DNA of 64,000 nt from Methylobacterium sp. J-068 (GTDB taxonomy: Bacteria > Pseudomonadota > Alphaproteobacteria > Rhizobiales > Beijerinckiaceae), in the NCBI RefSeq assembly GCF_022829445.1, contig NZ_JAKSXY010000125.1, forward strand, positions 1 to 64,000, given 5' to 3'. Positions 25,056 to 34,099 of the stretch are shown in pieces. Under the pieces are notes generated by a model. The model had not been told where the DNA came from, made no database searches, and saw nothing but the letters and a program-made list of their open reading frames with translations. Numbering within the stretch: position 1 is the first letter of the stretch; each line of letters starts with the position of its first letter. A program made the position numbers and the translations under genes.

Positions 25056-25370
25056 GTCGAAACCTCCGTTTCTGGAGATGTTTCTGACAGTTTCGTGAAA
25101 TGCCCGGACCTACGGGAATCCGTAGGGTCTCGCCGCCATTCGCCCAACCTGTGTTAAGTGTCTCTCACAAAAATCCCGCTTCCCCGTGGTGCTCAGAGCG
25201 AAAACGGAGGACGGCTGGAAGTTTTGTGAGGCGCTTTACGTCGACACAACTTTACCAGCGTACGGGACGGCCCGATCCGGATCGGCTCCGGTCCCGATGC
25301 GGGCGGCGCGCCCGATGAGGCGTCGCGGCGGCTCGGCGATCGTCCGCGCGAGCGGACCGACGGCACGCGC
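25056..25370. other. luxR-luxI intergenic region
   Basis: It contains the lux box and presumably the luxI promoter. No other gene is supported: a plus-strand frame from 25100 lacks a ribosome site and has shadow-type composition. Confidence 0.6.
25109..25126 (-). promoter_or_regulatory. lux box upstream of luxI
   Basis: CCTACGGGAATCCGTAGG is an 18-base element with 7-base perfect arms and a 4-base centre, matching the CTACC/GGTAG-type boxes bound by LuxR-family regulators. Its centre is 62 bases from the luxI start codon, a usual distance for a box overlapping the -35 region. Confidence 0.85.
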
Positions 25371-26105
25371 TCAGTGAATCAGCCCACGCCGCAGCGCGAC
25401 GGCGACCGCCTGCGTGCGGTTGGTGGTCCCGAGCTTGGTGCGCGCGGAGCGGAGATGGAAGTCGACGCCGTGGGTGGAGATGCCCATCACCTCGCCGATC
25501 TCCCAATCGGTCTTGCCTTCGGCCGCCCATTGCAGGGCTTCCCGCTCGCGCGGCGCGAGCTTGGCCGCCTCTACAGAGGTCGTCTGCCCGCGCAGGCGCA
25601 GGAGATGGCCGAAGGCGTAGGTGGCGATGAGGTGGAGCATCGGCCGGTCGGCCGGATCGATCGCGAGCCGGTCGCCCGACAGGCTGAACCCCGCCACGTT
25701 CCCGTCCAGCGTCATTAGCGGAATGGTGAGGCCGTCCCGAAGGTTGAAATCCCCCGCTTCGTTCATGACGCGGAGCGCCCTGGCATCGTCCGCGAATTGG
25801 GGCCCGAGTTCGCTCCAGGCAAAGGGCGTAGTGCTGAAGCCGAGATGACGCACCGTCGGATCATGGAACGCGTAGCCATGCGCGAGATAGCGGCGGCCCC
25901 ACTCGTTCGGGAACGTGTTGACGAGGATGTGCCCCTGCTGCTGTCGCGCGGGCGTGCCCCGCCGTGGGATGGTCGCCGCCATGGCGTGCGCGATGCCGAG
26001 ATCGGCCAGTTCCGTCAGGAGCAGCCGGGCGACCTCGTCGATGCTCGCCGTGCGGTCGAGCGATCGGAGAAAGCCAAGGGTCTGGTCCAGCGCTTTGCGG
26101 CTCAT
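25371..26105 (-). CDS. luxR: LuxR-family quorum-sensing regulator
   Basis: A 244-residue transcription factor. The N-terminal autoinducer-binding domain carries the conserved pattern WGRRYLAHGYAFHDPTVRH (Trp, Tyr, Asp-Pro) and FAWSEL (Trp). The C-terminal HTH domain is LAPREREALQWAAEGKTDWE followed by GVDFHLRSARTKLGTTNRT. It should bind the lactone made by the neighbouring LuxI and act at the lux box between them. The gene is 315 bases upstream of luxI in the same orientation, so the two are probably transcribed separately. Confidence 0.93.
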   Translation of the reverse strand: MSRKALDQTLGFLRSLDRTASIDEVARLLLTELADLGIAHAMAATIPRRGTPARQQQGHILVNTFPNEWGRRYLAHGYAFHDPTVRHLGFSTTPFAWSELGPQFADDARALRVMNEAGDFNLRDGLTIPLMTLDGNVAGFSLSGDRLAIDPADRPMLHLIATYAFGHLLRLRGQTTSVEAAKLAPREREALQWAAEGKTDWEIGEVMGISTHGVDFHLRSARTKLGTTNRTQAVAVALRRGLIH

Positions 26106-26222
26106 ACGACGTCCAACCTGCTCGCTCCGAGAGAAAACACCTTCGTAACTCTAGATTGTCAACGTGTATTTCGAGCCCGCATTCTGGCGCGAAACCTTCC
26201 TGTACCCTGTTTTGGCGCGCGT

Positions 26223-26663
26223 TCAGCCGAAGAGATCGACGATCGCGAAGCCGCGCCCGACCATGCGCTCCGCGAGGACGCGACGGTGGCAGAGCGCGGG
26301 GTCGCGTTCGAAGCAGAGCAGGCAGGTCGGTGCGCGCGCCGCGAGGTCGCAGAGCGCATCGAGGGCGAGGCCGCCATCGGCGGTGTCGAGAACCTCCTCG
26401 CAGTAGATCCGCCGCATGAGCGCGGCGTCGTGCGCCCGGGCGGCCTGACGTCCCGCTTTGGGCGTCCCGAGCGCCCGCATGTGGGCGTAGGTCAGTCCCG
26501 CCTCCTCCAGGTTGGTGCGCAGGGCGGTCTTCGAGAAGCCGCGCTTGCGCGAATTCGCCACCGCGCGGACGTCGACCAGGGTCGCCACGGCCGCATCGCC
26601 CAGGGCCACCCCGAGGCGCTCCGAATCCAGCCCTTCGTACCCGATGGTGAACAAGGTCTTCAC
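26223..26663 (-). CDS. DUF488 family protein
   Basis: A 146-residue protein with the family blocks TLFTIGYEGLDSERLG, LVDVRAVANSRKRGFSKTAL and CLLCFERDPALCHRRVLAE. DUF488 proteins contain conserved Arg and a Cys-x(n)-CHR motif; their biochemical role is not established, though some are linked to nucleic-acid or DNA-repair contexts. The start is taken as GTG 26663 because GGAGA lies just before it and the family usually begins KTLFTIGYE. A longer frame upstream is antisense noise. Confidence 0.85.
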   Translation of the reverse strand: MKTLFTIGYEGLDSERLGVALGDAAVATLVDVRAVANSRKRGFSKTALRTNLEEAGLTYAHMRALGTPKAGRQAARAHDAALMRRIYCEEVLDTADGGLALDALCDLAARAPTCLLCFERDPALCHRRVLAERMVGRGFAIVDLFG

Positions 26664-26851
26664 CGCTGTCTCCCCGTCCCGAAAGTCCGAACGCCCATGG
26701 ATACTTAGGCCGCGCCCGGACGAAAAGGCGGCGTGGACGCCCGTGGCCGATGTGTCTCTGCCGACACGACTTCCGGAAATCCGCCGCATTGCTGTCAAAG
26801 GTCTGTTAACCGCGCCCGGGCATGCCTTAGCCATTCGTGTAGCGCGTAAAA

Positions 26852-27757
26852 GTGATGATGGGTCGGGCATCAATGTCGCTGAGGACTCGGATCGTCTCGA
26901 CACGGCAGGGCGCCGCGCATCAGGGCCGGCGTTCCGTGCTGCCGACCGTTCCCGTCTGGCTGCGGCGGAGCGCGGCCATCGCCGCGTTGTCGGCCCTGGC
27001 AGCCTGTTCGGGCACCACGGACTTCTATCCGACGAAGGGCGATGCGAAGCCGCATCCGGGCGTGGCGCGGGCAAAGCAGCATCCGATCCAGGGCATCGAC
27101 ATCTCGAAGTGGCAGGGCCCCGTCGACTGGATGTCGGTGCGCGCGGCCGGCACCCAATTCGCCTTCATCAAGGCGACCGAGGGGGGCGATCACGTCGACG
27201 AGCGTTTCCGCACCAACTGGGACGGCGCGGCTCAGGCCGGCGTTCCGCGCGGCGCCTACCACTTCGTGTTCTGGTGCCGCTCGCCGCAGGATCAGATGGC
27301 TTGGTTCAAGAAGAACGTGCCGAACGATCCCACCGCCCTCCCCCCCGTTCTCGACGTGGAGTGGAACGGTCATTCGCAGCTCTGCCCGAAGAAGCTGCCC
27401 AAGGCTCAGGCCCTGGCGATGATCCGCTACATGCTCGACGAGATGGAGCGCTACACCGGCAAGCGCCCGATCATCTACACCGACATCACCTTCCACAAGG
27501 ACGTGCTGGAGGACGAACTGCCGGACTACCCGCACTGGGTTCGCTCGACCGCCGCGGAGCCGGAGCAGCGCTACGCGAAGCGCAAGTGGATGCTGTGGCA
27601 GTTCACGTCCACGGGCCGGGTTCCGGGCGTGCGTGGCGACGTCGACCGCAACGCCTTCTACGGCACCACCGCCGAATGGGCCTCGTTCCTGTCCACGGAT
27701 TGCGATCCGCGCGAGCATCGCAGCCTCGCGGATCGCGGCCTCTGCACGGAGAAATGA
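26852..27757 (+). CDS. GH25 muramidase lipoprotein
   Basis: A 301-residue glycoside hydrolase family 25 lysozyme for peptidoglycan turnover. The N-terminal region ends in a lipobox (ALSALAACSG), so the mature protein is probably lipid-anchored. The catalytic barrel starts QGIDISKWQGPVDW and has QFAFIKATEGGDHVDERF, GAYHFVFWC and PPVLDVEWNG, with the DxE catalytic pair, and ends with WMLWQFTSTGRVPGV. The start could be the ATG at 26873. It has no operon partner. Confidence 0.9.
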   Translation: MMMGRASMSLRTRIVSTRQGAAHQGRRSVLPTVPVWLRRSAAIAALSALAACSGTTDFYPTKGDAKPHPGVARAKQHPIQGIDISKWQGPVDWMSVRAAGTQFAFIKATEGGDHVDERFRTNWDGAAQAGVPRGAYHFVFWCRSPQDQMAWFKKNVPNDPTALPPVLDVEWNGHSQLCPKKLPKAQALAMIRYMLDEMERYTGKRPIIYTDITFHKDVLEDELPDYPHWVRSTAAEPEQRYAKRKWMLWQFTSTGRVPGVRGDVDRNAFYGTTAEWASFLSTDCDPREHRSLADRGLCTEK

Positions 27758-27863
27758 GGGCGCTCCGCGCCCGGATGGCCGAGGGCATCGCGCCGGTCAT
27801 CGGCGGTCCGGAGGGCGGGGTCGAGGCGGAACAGGCGAGCGCCAACGGCCGCTCGCCGCCCCG

Positions 27864-28544
27864 TCAGGCCCCCGAACCCATGACCGTGTGAAGCACGGCC
27901 CCGTAATGGCAGGCCGTCGCCGCGAGCACGAAGGCGTGCCAGATGGCGTTCTGGTAAGGCAGGCTCCGCCAGACGTGGAACACCACGCCGAAGGAATACA
28001 GCAGGCCGCCGAGCGCCAGGAGCCAGAGGGCGTCGGGTGCGAGCCGTCCGATCACCGCGTCGTAGGCGACGATGCCGCTCCATCCGAGCGTCAGGTAGAG
28101 GCCGATGGCGGCCCGGTCATAGCGGCCGGGCAGGAGCAGCTTGAGGGCGATCCCGATCGTGGCGACGACCCACACCGTGCCGAGAAGACTCCAGGCCGGA
28201 GCGCCGTCGCCGACCAGGGCGACGAGGGGCGTGTAGGTGCCGGCGATCATCAGGTAGATCAGGGCATGGTCGGCGCGCCGCAGGAGCCACTTGCGCCGGC
28301 TCACCGGCCACATGTTGTAGGTGGCCGAGACGCCGAGCATCGACACGAGCCCGGCCGCATAGACGACGACGCCGGTTCGTTCGACCCAGGACAGGGGCGA
28401 GAGGGCGGCGATCACCACGATGCCGATGGCGCCGGCCACTCCGAGGGCCACGCCGAGAACGTGAACCGCGCCATCCGCCAGCATTTCCCGGCGGGTATAG
28501 TTCCACGTCACTCCCGATGGGCGTCCGTCGTCCGCTAAAAGCAT
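27864..28544 (-). CDS. Hemolysin III / PAQR-family membrane protein
   Basis: A 226-residue integral membrane protein with seven hydrophobic segments. Typical HlyIII blocks are ADGAVHVLGVALGVAGAIGI, GVSATYNMWPVS, RADHALIYLMIAGTYTPLV and PYQNAIWHAFVLAATACHY. The His and Asp residues of these blocks form the metal site of the PAQR fold. The name comes from a Bacillus protein; a cytolytic role is not implied, and the usual bacterial function is unknown, possibly lipid-related hydrolase or membrane homeostasis. Confidence 0.88.
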   Translation of the reverse strand: MLLADDGRPSGVTWNYTRREMLADGAVHVLGVALGVAGAIGIVVIAALSPLSWVERTGVVVYAAGLVSMLGVSATYNMWPVSRRKWLLRRADHALIYLMIAGTYTPLVALVGDGAPAWSLLGTVWVVATIGIALKLLLPGRYDRAAIGLYLTLGWSGIVAYDAVIGRLAPDALWLLALGGLLYSFGVVFHVWRSLPYQNAIWHAFVLAATACHYGAVLHTVMGSGA

Positions 28545-28649
28545 CGCCGACCTCCGGTTCCGATCCGAAGGCTACGCTCCAGAGGGTTGCAGCGTTCCCT
28601 GCGGCGACTACTGACTTCGCATCATCAACAATTATCTTTTTCGGGTGTT

Positions 28650-28859
28650 TCAGCCCGGAAGGATGTTCGGGTATCGGCTCGCGATGGCAACGGCCCAGGC
28701 AACGCCGAGCAACCCTGTCAGACCGACGACCAGGCGCCAAGTATGGCGCTCGCGACCTTTGGATACCGCTGACTTTGTCGGGATGGTCGTCTCAGTCCGT
28801 CCCTGATCGGCCTCCATCGACGAGACGATTCCGGGGCGATCTTTACCGTTGTCCTGCAT
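28650..28859 (-). CDS. Small single-pass membrane protein
   Basis: A 69-residue protein. A polar, charged N-terminal half (MQDNGKDRPGIVSSMEADQG) is followed by one transmembrane helix (RLVVGLTGLLGVAWAVAIAS) and a short tail. It lies between hlyIII and ctaA in the same direction. No family was recognised. The composition argues for a real gene, but the ribosome site is weak. Confidence 0.45.
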   Translation of the reverse strand: MQDNGKDRPGIVSSMEADQGRTETTIPTKSAVSKGRERHTWRLVVGLTGLLGVAWAVAIASRYPNILPG

Positions 28860-29013
28860 TCAGATTCCATCCCATCGCGTTCGAATTCGAGCGCGCCCGA
28901 CCGCGTGAAAGCGGCCAAGTTCGCCCTGTCGGGGTGTCGAACGTGTGAGGTCGATCCTGGTTCGTTGCAGTGCGGTCGCGATGTGGTGATCCGCACATGC
29001 CGGTGGTTCGCGA

Positions 29014-30162
29014 TCAGGGCGCCCGGCTCGCGAGGGCCTCGAAGCCGAATGGGGTCGCCGGGTGCGCCAGGGCCGGAGCGGCGGCCACCGCCCCTCCCCT
29101 TCGCGCGTGGACCGTCGCCATCGTCAGCACCGCCATGGCGAACACCTGATGCGCCAGCGCCGCCCAGAGCGGGACCGCCAGCAGCAGGGTCACGATACCG
29201 AGGCAGGCCTGGGTAACGACGATGGCCGCGACGCCCGTCGCGCGCCGCGCCATTCCGGAGCCCGGGCGGGTCCGGCGTGCGTCGAGGGCGTGCACCAGCG
29301 CGAGCGCCAGGAGGAGATAGGCGGTCAGGCGGTGGTTGAACTGGACGAGCGTGTGATTGTCGACGAAGTTCTCGATCCAAGGGGTCACGGCGAAAAGCTC
29401 GGATGCGGGCGGCACCATCATCCCGTCCATGGTCGGCCACGTGTTGTAGACGAGCCCGGCCTTCGAGCCCGCGACGAGCCCGCCGAGAAAGATCTGAAGC
29501 AGCACCAGGGCCATGATCCCGACGGCGGCGGCGCGCAGGCGTGCCGGTTCGGTCTCGGTGGTCCCGGGTCGCAGGCCGGCTGCCAGCCAGACCAGGCCCG
29601 CCAGGATCAGGCTCGCGGTGGTCAGGTGCAGGGCGAGCTTCAAGGGGGCCACCGCCGTCATTCCCGGCTGGAGCCCCGAGGCGACCATGATCCAGCCGAT
29701 CGCTCCCTGCAGGCCGCCGAGGATGCCGAGGCCGAGAAGACCGAGCCCGAGGCGCCGGTTCAGCGCGCCCCGCCACCAGAACCAGAGCAGCGGCAGGAAG
29801 AAGACGAGGCCGACGATACGCCCGAGCAGGCGGTGGCCCCATTCCCAGGCGTAGAGGACCTTGAAGTCGGACAGGCCCATGCCCCGGTTGAGGATGAGGT
29901 ATTGTGGCGTGCCCTTGTACTTGTCGAACTCGGCGGTCCAGGCGTCGGCCGAGATCGGCGGGATCGCGCCCGTGACGGGGCGCCACTCGGTGATCGAGAG
30001 GCCGGATCCGGTGAGGCGTGTCGCACCGCCGACCGCCACCATCGCGACGACGAGGGCGGCCAGAAGGTACAGCCATGCCCTCACGGCACGCTGCCCCGAG
30101 GCTGGCATCCCAGCCGTGTCTTGCGCTGTCGTCACGTCGACCCCTTCATCCCGGCGGCGCAC
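29014..30162 (-). CDS. ctaA: Heme A synthase, type 2
   Basis: It oxidises heme O to heme A for aa3-type cytochrome oxidase, in the inner membrane. The 382-residue protein has eight hydrophobic segments and the conserved haem-ligand histidines in AWEWGHRLLGRIVG, LKLALHLTTASL, QFNHRLTAYLLLA and WAALAHQVFAMA. TRLTGSGLSITEWRPVTGAI and LVYNTWPTMDGMMVP are signature blocks. The second half is a pseudo-repeat of the first. The Cys pair of type 1 enzymes is absent. The first 18 residues may be untranslated. A small membrane protein gene lies 29 bases upstream. Confidence 0.93.
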   Translation of the reverse strand: MRRRDEGVDVTTAQDTAGMPASGQRAVRAWLYLLAALVVAMVAVGGATRLTGSGLSITEWRPVTGAIPPISADAWTAEFDKYKGTPQYLILNRGMGLSDFKVLYAWEWGHRLLGRIVGLVFFLPLLWFWWRGALNRRLGLGLLGLGILGGLQGAIGWIMVASGLQPGMTAVAPLKLALHLTTASLILAGLVWLAAGLRPGTTETEPARLRAAAVGIMALVLLQIFLGGLVAGSKAGLVYNTWPTMDGMMVPPASELFAVTPWIENFVDNHTLVQFNHRLTAYLLLALALVHALDARRTRPGSGMARRATGVAAIVVTQACLGIVTLLLAVPLWAALAHQVFAMAVLTMATVHARRGGAVAAAPALAHPATPFGFEALASRAP

Positions 30163-30191
30163 CCGGAGGCACGCCGCAGACGAAGTGCGAG

Positions 30192-30344
30192 TTAGGCGAG
30201 GTAGGTGCTGCGGGCAACGTCTTCCGACGACGCACCGGAGGGGTTCACGGGCTGCGCCGCGAGATCGCGCTCACGGTTGATGGACAGGAGCGCGAGGGTG
30301 GCCACCACGAGCCAGGGCCCGGCTATTCCGATGAAGAACGTCAT
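30192..30344 (-). CDS. 50-aa membrane protein upstream of ctaA
   Basis: ATG 30344 is preceded by GGGAGACGCGGACGG. The peptide has one transmembrane segment (MTFFIGIAGPWLVVATLALL) and a polar tail (RERDLAAQPVNPSGASSEDV). It directly precedes ctaA in the same orientation and may be a small respiratory-complex accessory protein; nothing more can be said. Confidence 0.5.
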   Translation of the reverse strand: MTFFIGIAGPWLVVATLALLSINRERDLAAQPVNPSGASSEDVARSTYLA

Positions 30345-30461
30345 CCGTCCGCGTCTCCCAGCGTCCACGTCTCCCGTGCGCGTCGCACGCAGGATGATAG
30401 GCAAGCGGGGCCGGTCTGCAAGCGGGTTCCAGGGGATGCGCGTCATCAGGCTCGTGGGCCG

Positions 30462-30755
30462 TCAGGACAAGGCCCGCACCACGTTCCAGGCGACGCCGGC
30501 CAGCACCGTCGCGCCGAGGCAGCGCCGCCAGGGATTCACGCCGCGCAGGAGTTCGTCGATCGCCCAATAGGTCAGGGCCAGGGCCCCGAGGATGCGGATG
30601 ACGGCACCGAGGCTTCCCCCTGGCGCCGCGATCCAATCGATGGCCGCGCAGGCGGAGAATATCAGGAGCGGGGCGTTGGGGAACTGCCCGATCGTGATCG
30701 CGCCGGTCCGTCGATTGCGGAAGAACCAGTCCAGGGCCCGCCGCGTGGCATTCAA
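30462..30755 (-). CDS. Small membrane protein, YggT-independent hypothetical
   Basis: A 97-residue protein with three hydrophobic segments: NAPLLIFSACAAIDWIAAPG, GAVIRILGALALTYWAIDEL and CLGATVLAGVAWNVVRAL. LLRGVNPWRRCLGATVL is typical of small uncharacterised alphaproteobacterial membrane proteins. Its ATG overlaps the stop of the upstream 61-aa gene (ATGA), so the two are translationally coupled. Function unknown. Confidence 0.7.
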   Translation of the reverse strand: MNATRRALDWFFRNRRTGAITIGQFPNAPLLIFSACAAIDWIAAPGGSLGAVIRILGALALTYWAIDELLRGVNPWRRCLGATVLAGVAWNVVRALS

Positions 30756-30937
30756 GTCGGCGTGCCCGCATCGGCCCTGCGCATCGGGGCGCAGATCTGC
30801 GGCGAGACCTTATCGAGGTGCTCGCAGGCATTGCGAAGATACCAGGCCCGAAGCTCGGGTTGGCCGGGCGCCACGTACATGCCGACCAGCACGAACGCGA
30901 TGGCGCCGACGATGATGAGGGTGATCAAGCTACGCAT
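30752..30937 (-). CDS. 61-aa membrane-anchored protein
   Basis: ATG 30937 has CCGGAGTCGCCGC upstream. One N-terminal transmembrane segment (LITLIIVGAIAFVLVGMYVA) is followed by a small domain with two Cys (YLRNACEHLDKVSPQICAPM), probably periplasmic and possibly disulfide-bonded. It is coupled by ATGA overlap to the following 97-aa membrane protein. No family was recognised. Confidence 0.6.
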   Translation of the reverse strand: MRSLITLIIVGAIAFVLVGMYVAPGQPELRAWYLRNACEHLDKVSPQICAPMRRADAGTPT

Positions 30938-31122
30938 GCGGCGACTCCGGACGAAGGTCTCGATCCGCACCGGCCCGAACCCGCATCGATGCCGATGAGC
31001 GAAGGACAAAGAAACAGCCCGCGCGCCGATCACGGCATGCAGGCTGCTTGAGCTTGGGAGGATCGAGAGGCTGTTGAGACCTGCCCATCAACGATCCGGA
31101 ACTGTCTCGGTTCCCGTGAGCC

Positions 31123-32946
31123 TCACGGAGAAATCGATCGGGCGTCCTCGAACAACGGGACGATCCGCATGTCGGGCACCAGGACGAGGCCCTTGTCGGT
31201 GATTCGGATCTCCGGAATGACCGAGAGCGGGATGAGGTTGAAGCCCATGTAGGGAATGGTGCAGCCCGCCCGCGTCCATGCCTCCTTCAGCACGCGCACC
31301 TCCTCGGCCACCACCGTGACGCGCTTGTCGGAGAGCAGGCCGGCCACCGGCAGGGGCACCAGCGCGACCACCCGTCCGGCCTCGACCACGCAGACACCCC
31401 CCTGAATGGCGCTCAGGGCATCGAGGGCCACGCGCATGTCGGCCTCGTTCAGGCCCGCCACGATGACGTTGTGGGAATCGTGGCCGACGCTGCTCGCCAC
31501 GGCCCCGCGCTTCAGGCCGAACGCCCGGAGCAGCCCGTGGGCGACGTTTCCGGCGCGGCCGTGCCGCTCGATCACGGTGACGAAGCAGAGGTCGTTCCCG
31601 GCCAGCGTCCTGTCCCAGTCGGGGCCCGGCGCGAGGTCGAGGACCTCGTGGGTCAACTCGATGCCCGGCAGCGTCGTGCGGATCGCGTTGATCCGGCAGG
31701 GCGTCGTCGGCAGGTCGGGGATCAGGGGCGGCAGCGGTTGCGGCAGGTGGATGGTGGCGTAGGCCGGGGCCGGATATCGGTAGGGGGTGGACAGGGCCGC
31801 GTCGAGCACCGGCGTGATCGTCCTGTTCTCAACCACCAACTCGCCGCCATACCAGGTTGATCGGGGGACGAGATCGTCGTCGAGGAGGATGAGGTCGGCC
31901 CGGCGGCCGCCGCCGAAGCCGCCGATCTCGCCATCGAGGCCGTAGCGCGTGGCGGGATGCAGGGACCCCATCGACCAGGCCTGCGCCTTCGGGATGCCCA
32001 TGCGCACGGCCTCGCGCACCACCCAGTCGAGGCCGAAGGCGAGGAGGTCCTCGGCATCCCGGTCGTCGGTGCAGACGCAGACGCGCTTGGCGGCCGCGCC
32101 GTAATCCAGGATCGTCCCGATCGCCTTCGGCAGGCTGTGCCAGGGGGTCGTCGGCGGACCGCCGCGCAGGTAGATCCAGACACCGGCCTCCAGGAGATCG
32201 TCGGCGATGTCGCGATCGATGGCCTCGTGTGTGTCGGTGACGCCGCTCGCCGCGTAGGCCGCGACGAAATCGCGCCCGTAGATGTGACCCGAGACCGGGC
32301 GCCCGCGCTCCAGCGAAGCCTGGATGATCGCGTGCGCGCGGGGGTCACCCTCGCAGACCGCGACGAAATCCATCTTCTCGCCCAGCCCGATCGCTTCCGG
32401 CCAGGCATCGAACAGGGCCGCGATCTTGGCGGCATCGAGGTCGCCGCCGGCGGTCTCGAGCGCGGGCGAGGTCGCCGGCACGGTGCTGGGCACCGTGAGG
32501 TAGATGTTCAGGGGGGCTTGGCGCGCGTCCTCCAGCATCCAGGCGATACCGTCGCGGTCGAGGACGTTGCCGATCTCGTGGCTGTCGCAGACGATGGTGG
32601 TGGTGCCGTTGAGCAGGGCCGCCTCCGCATAGGCGCAAGCCGTCACCATGCTGCTCTCGATGTGCAGGTGCGGATCGACGAGGCCCGGCGCGAGCAGGCC
32701 GCCGCGCACGTCGTGGCGCCGCGCCCCGCCCCGATAGGTCCCGGCCGGCCTCACCGCTGCGATGCGCCCGCCGGCGATCCAGACCTCGCGATCGGGCAGG
32801 ATGCGATCGGAATAGGTCGAGAGCAGGCGCGCGCCGGTGATCACCAGATCGGGGTCCGCGCGCCCCGAGGCGACGGCGGCGAGGTGCCGCGTCATCCGAC
32901 TCAGGGGTTCGACGGAAAAGCGCGTCAACGATCGCGTGTCTGTCAT
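31123..32946 (-). CDS. ade: Adenine deaminase
   Basis: It converts adenine to hypoxanthine plus ammonia in purine salvage. The 607-residue amidohydrolase has the metal-binding motif GLVDPHLHIESSMV, CDSHEIGNVLDRDG, SGHIYGRDF, CVCTDDRDAEDL and the AdeC C-terminal domain (SVGHDSHNVIVAGLNEADM, CTIPYMGFNLIPLSVIPEIR). Length and motif order are normal for bacterial Ade. It stands alone, and the 300-base upstream gap should hold its promoter. Confidence 0.95.
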   Translation of the reverse strand: MTDTRSLTRFSVEPLSRMTRHLAAVASGRADPDLVITGARLLSTYSDRILPDREVWIAGGRIAAVRPAGTYRGGARRHDVRGGLLAPGLVDPHLHIESSMVTACAYAEAALLNGTTTIVCDSHEIGNVLDRDGIAWMLEDARQAPLNIYLTVPSTVPATSPALETAGGDLDAAKIAALFDAWPEAIGLGEKMDFVAVCEGDPRAHAIIQASLERGRPVSGHIYGRDFVAAYAASGVTDTHEAIDRDIADDLLEAGVWIYLRGGPPTTPWHSLPKAIGTILDYGAAAKRVCVCTDDRDAEDLLAFGLDWVVREAVRMGIPKAQAWSMGSLHPATRYGLDGEIGGFGGGRRADLILLDDDLVPRSTWYGGELVVENRTITPVLDAALSTPYRYPAPAYATIHLPQPLPPLIPDLPTTPCRINAIRTTLPGIELTHEVLDLAPGPDWDRTLAGNDLCFVTVIERHGRAGNVAHGLLRAFGLKRGAVASSVGHDSHNVIVAGLNEADMRVALDALSAIQGGVCVVEAGRVVALVPLPVAGLLSDKRVTVVAEEVRVLKEAWTRAGCTIPYMGFNLIPLSVIPEIRITDKGLVLVPDMRIVPLFEDARSISP

Positions 32947-33249
32947 GCGGTCTCCGGATGCTCACCCCTCCGCCGTCGCGGCGCAGGCATCGTGCCAGAC
33001 CACGATCCGGTGCGACAGTCGCCGAGCGAAGCAGGACGAAACGGAAAGTCTTGCCGGATGGAATGTCTTGCCAAAGTCCCCGCCGGGCACCATCTAGGCG
33101 GCATGCCGATCGCGACCCGCGTCGCTCGATCGGAGACGGCCACGATGCAGGGCCAGGGTGACGCCGGATGTACGCGCACCCGCCACGCCCGCATCCGTGG
33201 CCGTTGGCATTTTTCCGATCCGCCTTTCCAGTCCGAGCATCGTCCCGTC
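32947..33249. other. Divergent spacer between ade and a small gene
   Basis: No gene or clear repeat is seen. It is expected to hold the ade promoter and that of the plus-strand small gene at 33250. Confidence 0.4.
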
Positions 33250-33504
33250 ATGGCCAAACGCACCAAGTCGAAACCGCAGGAGCGGGGCTCCGTCCTGTTC
33301 GATGTTCTCTACGAGGACGAGTCCCGCGCCTCGAACCGGCGCGTACCCATGGAGATCCTCGGCGGCCTCGACGGCGACGAGCCGGCCCGCCAGCTCATCG
33401 AGGAGCAGGATCGCGTGATCGCGGAGAAATCCGGTCGGCCGCTGCGCCCGATCCGCAGCCTCACCCGGTCGCCCATCCGAGCTCCCAGCGCGTCCGACGA
33501 GTAG
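33250..33504 (+). CDS. Small basic hypothetical protein
   Basis: An 84-residue soluble protein starting MAKRTKSKPQERGSVLFDVL, with an acidic/amphipathic middle (GGLDGDEPARQLIEEQDRVI) and a Ser/Pro/Arg tail. The composition is that of a real coding frame, unlike the longer upstream part of the same frame, which is antisense to ade. No domain was recognised; small proteins of this type are common in Methylobacterium. Confidence 0.6.
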   Translation: MAKRTKSKPQERGSVLFDVLYEDESRASNRRVPMEILGGLDGDEPARQLIEEQDRVIAEKSGRPLRPIRSLTRSPIRAPSASDE

Positions 33505-33553
33505 CGCCGCCCGGATTTGAACCCTCCGGTGCGGCGACCCTCGCCCCGCCGGC

Positions 33554-33769
33554 TCAAGCCTTCTTCAGGAACTGGGTCTTCAGCACGAGGCCCTTCACCT
33601 TCTCGGCGTTGCACTCGATCTCCTCGGGATCGTCGGTCAGACGGATGTTCTTGACCAGGGTGCCGCGCTTCAGGGTGGTCGACGTCCCCTTCACCTTCAG
33701 GTCCTTGATCAGCGTCACCGCATCGCCGTCCGCGAGTTTGGTGCCGTTGGAATCGCGCGTCTCATCCAT
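33554..33769 (-). CDS. PhnA/YjdM C-terminal domain protein
   Basis: A 71-residue protein with DSNGTKLADGDAVTLIKDLK, STTLKRGTLVKNIRLTDDPE and CNAEKVKGLVLKTQFLKK. This is the SH3-like C-terminal domain of the PhnA/YjdM family without its zinc ribbon, a common short form. Despite the historical name, a role in phosphonate use is not established. A 67-aa gene lies 14 bases upstream, possibly in the same transcript. Confidence 0.88.
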   Translation of the reverse strand: MDETRDSNGTKLADGDAVTLIKDLKVKGTSTTLKRGTLVKNIRLTDDPEEIECNAEKVKGLVLKTQFLKKA

Positions 33770-33783
33770 GGCTCCGGCGCTCC

Positions 33784-33987
33784 TTAACCCTCGGGGTGCA
33801 TGTGGGGCCGTCCGGCATCCACGAGGGCCCGGTCCACGGCCTCGATCGCGAGCAGGATGCGGCTGAGATCCTCGGCGGCCGAGGGTGCCGCGACCTCGCT
33901 GGCACCGATACGCCGCGCGAGCGCGTTGCGCTGACGGGCCAGGCTGGCACGTGCCAGGTTCATGGTGTCGATCTCGTCCGAATTCAT
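33784..33987 (-). CDS. Small helical hypothetical protein
   Basis: A 67-residue protein starting MNSDEIDTMNLARASLARQR and rich in Ala, Arg and Glu, with GASEVAAPSAAEDLSRILLA and HMHPEG at the end. AAGGTGATGGCAGC before ATG 33987 supports this start over the longer frame. It is all-helical, with no signal or membrane segment, and lies just upstream of the PhnA-domain gene. Confidence 0.55.
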   Translation of the reverse strand: MNSDEIDTMNLARASLARQRNALARRIGASEVAAPSAAEDLSRILLAIEAVDRALVDAGRPHMHPEG

Positions 33988-34099
33988 GCTGCCATCACCT
34001 TCTGGGTCGCCCCGGAGGGCCGCGAGAGCGATGCGGTGTTTGCGGGCCGGACGCAATGGATGGTTTTTCGGGAGGCCTACGCCGCCCCGGGTCGTCCCA

